This document shows positions 62,854-64,000 of a stretch of DNA of 64,000 nucleotides, in pieces. The position numbers and the translations under genes are program-made. Under the pieces are notes generated by a model. It saw nothing but the letters and a program-made list of their open reading frames with translations. It was not told the DNA's origin and made no database searches. Numbering within the stretch: position 1 is the stretch's first letter; every line of letters begins with the position of its first letter. Source of the stretch: Mesorhizobium hawassense (GTDB lineage: Bacteria > Pseudomonadota > Alphaproteobacteria > Rhizobiales > Rhizobiaceae); assembly GCF_003289945.1 (NCBI RefSeq), contig NZ_QMBP01000012.1:124001-188000 (forward strand). The letters are read 5' to 3'.

Positions 62854-64000
62854 TCAAGCTTGGGCGATGCAGTGATTGCCCCAGGCATCGAAAACTCCCC
62901 GTTTCGCCTCAAAGAAATCGGAACGCTGATAGGCGCGGCTGACCTCAGTGCCGACTACATGGCCGAGGCAGCGCTGCATGATGTCGTCCGCAAAGCCACC
63001 AGCTTCGACCCCCCACACGGCAAGTGACGTGCGGAAGCCATGCGGCTTAACGGCCAGCTCAAGATCGGCTAGCAGATACTCGAAAGTGTGGCTCGACAAC
63101 GGGCGATCATGCAGACGGCCTTTGAAGACCAGCGCTTCGGGCTCGCGGTTGGACTTTATCTCAGCAAGGACAGCTTTGGCTTGCGCCGACAGCGGCACCA
63201 CATGCTCGCGGCGGGTTTTGTACTCGGACGCCGGAAAAACCAGCCTGTCGTCCTTGACGTGACGCCAGCGGAGTTCACGCGCTTCCTTTTGGCGCAGCCC
63301 GCATAGGATCGTGAGGCGAAACGCGCGGGCACCCTCACCCGCCATCCCTTGAAGGGATCGCATAACATCGCCTACTCCCGCCCATGCTAACGCAGCATGG
63401 TGCACAGTCGCGGCACGAGGCTGTGGCAGCAAGACCGCGATATGGCCCTTGATACGAGCAGGATTCAGGCCCTTCGGCCGATATCGCTTCGCGACGGAGA
63501 AATCCAACACCCGCTCAATGAAAGATCGGAGATAAGCGCCGGTTGGTGTGCCCCAAACGGGGCGCAGCGCGTCAACCACGTGGTCGTCATCAACGGTCTC
63601 GACGGGAAGCCCTACGACATCCTTGAGCCAATTGGCGCAATAGCCTTTATAACGGTCAGTCTGCGCTGGCACCCATCGAGCGGAATTTGCAGTGATGAAC
63701 TCATCGGCGACGCAACCAAAAGTCTGCCGTTCGGCACGCATAGCTGCTTCCTTCGCAGCCTTGCGGTGCTCGATTGGGTCAAGGCCCTTTGCCCGGACAT
63801 CACGTGCATCACGCGCTTTCTCACGAGCAATTGACAGCGAAACCGAAGGGTAGCCACCTAGGCCCATCTCCCGCCGCTTGCCCCGGCCATCCACATATAT
63901 GTAAAACCAGGACCGCGTGTCGCCCGCTACTCGTAGGTAAAGCGACCCTCCGTCGCTATAGATGCCTGGCTTCACCTGTGCCCGCTTCAACCACGTGTCG
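62854..64000 (-). CDS. P4-type tyrosine integrase (5' end outside window)
   Basis: Site-specific recombinase that inserts and excises the element. The window holds 381 codons; the frame is still open at the right edge and the first residues in view (DTWLKRAQVKPGIYSDGG) match the part just after the usual start, so the N-terminus is just outside. An N-terminal DUF4102-like region is followed by a core-binding domain and the catalytic domain, with Arg (CGLRQKEARELRW), Lys (SEYKTRREHVV), His-x-x-Arg (PHGFRTS), a GHVVG box and the nucleophile Tyr (RAYQRSDFFE). Converges with the membrane-protein gene. Confidence 0.92.
   Translation of the reverse strand, partial: DTWLKRAQVKPGIYSDGGSLYLRVAGDTRSWFYIYVDGRGKRREMGLGGYPSVSLSIAREKARDARDVRAKGLDPIEHRKAAKEAAMRAERQTFGCVADEFITANSARWVPAQTDRYKGYCANWLKDVVGLPVETVDDDHVVDALRPVWGTPTGAYLRSFIERVLDFSVAKRYRPKGLNPARIKGHIAVLLPQPRAATVHHAALAWAGVGDVMRSLQGMAGEGARAFRLTILCGLRQKEARELRWRHVKDDRLVFPASEYKTRREHVVPLSAQAKAVLAEIKSNREPEALVFKGRLHDRPLSSHTFEYLLADLELAVKPHGFRTSLAVWGVEAGGFADDIMQRCLGHVVGTEVSRAYQRSDFFEAKRGVFDAWGNHCIAQA

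Larger units (their letters stand above)
47620..64000. mobile_element. Integrated phage-satellite-like or reduced prophage element (left end to window edge)
   Basis: The segment carries an integrase at the right edge, terminase subunits, a prohead protease, a primase and a helicase, small regulators and accessory genes. It begins where a chromosomal MFS gene is broken, and the right end is outside the window. No portal, major capsid, tail or lysis gene is seen in 16.4 kb. Noncoding stretches are more AT-rich than the flanking chromosome. The left boundary is good to about ten bases. Element type is inference. Confidence 0.7.

Overview
The window looks like a chromosomal segment of a Rhizobiales alphaproteobacterium, most likely Mesorhizobium or a close relative. 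The evidence is the high-GC coding style, the pairing of an LdtR-type MarR regulator with an L,D-transpeptidase, an OpgC-type glucan succinyltransferase, a DUF6163 gene, bacterial Bpt, and GC-rich intergenic palindromes of the type common in rhizobia. The genus is inferred from protein resemblance; no rRNA or other decisive marker is present. I found no tRNA, rRNA or CRISPR array.

Positions 1 to about 47,570 are core chromosome. In order: a CPA1 Na+/H+ antiporter (cut by the left edge), an orphan LuxR regulator, the ldtP/ldtR cell-wall block, 3-hydroxyisobutyryl-CoA hydrolase, hemB followed by a CobT-like VWA gene, PPK2 kinase, an aldo/keto reductase, a GT90 glycosyltransferase, a divergent GntR/MFS pair, and a LacI regulator. 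Upstream of the LacI gene lie two tiny paralogous genes and three matching operator-like palindromes. Next come opgC, a TelA / VWA-lipoprotein / XpaC / binding-protein cluster, sthA, bpt, transporters, parC, a LysR/RidA pair, a MarR-GNAT fusion, aspS, a divergent DeoR/MFS pair, rnd and guaB.

Just upstream of guaB the first 16 codons of a DHA2-type MFS transporter gene (from 47,574) stop abruptly near 47,620, and phage-like DNA follows to the right edge. I read this as the left end of an integrated element. Its P4-type integrase is cut by the right edge, so the other end lies outside the window. The visible 16.4 kb carries terminase large subunit, a probable small subunit and an HK97-type prohead protease, but no portal, major capsid or tail genes. 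It also has an archaeo-eukaryotic-type primase, a separate superfamily-3 helicase followed by GTTGGG-type repeats that may be an origin, small regulators, and accessory genes. The accessory genes are a HEPN-like protein, an HNH-like protein, and a two-gene soluble-plus-membrane cassette beside the integrase. This layout suits a phage satellite or a reduced prophage with defence-like cargo, and it is the most novel part of the window.

Coordinates come from reading frames. Where the longest frame ran through an antisense gene, I moved the start to the first well-supported start codon. All family assignments are by recognition, without database searches.
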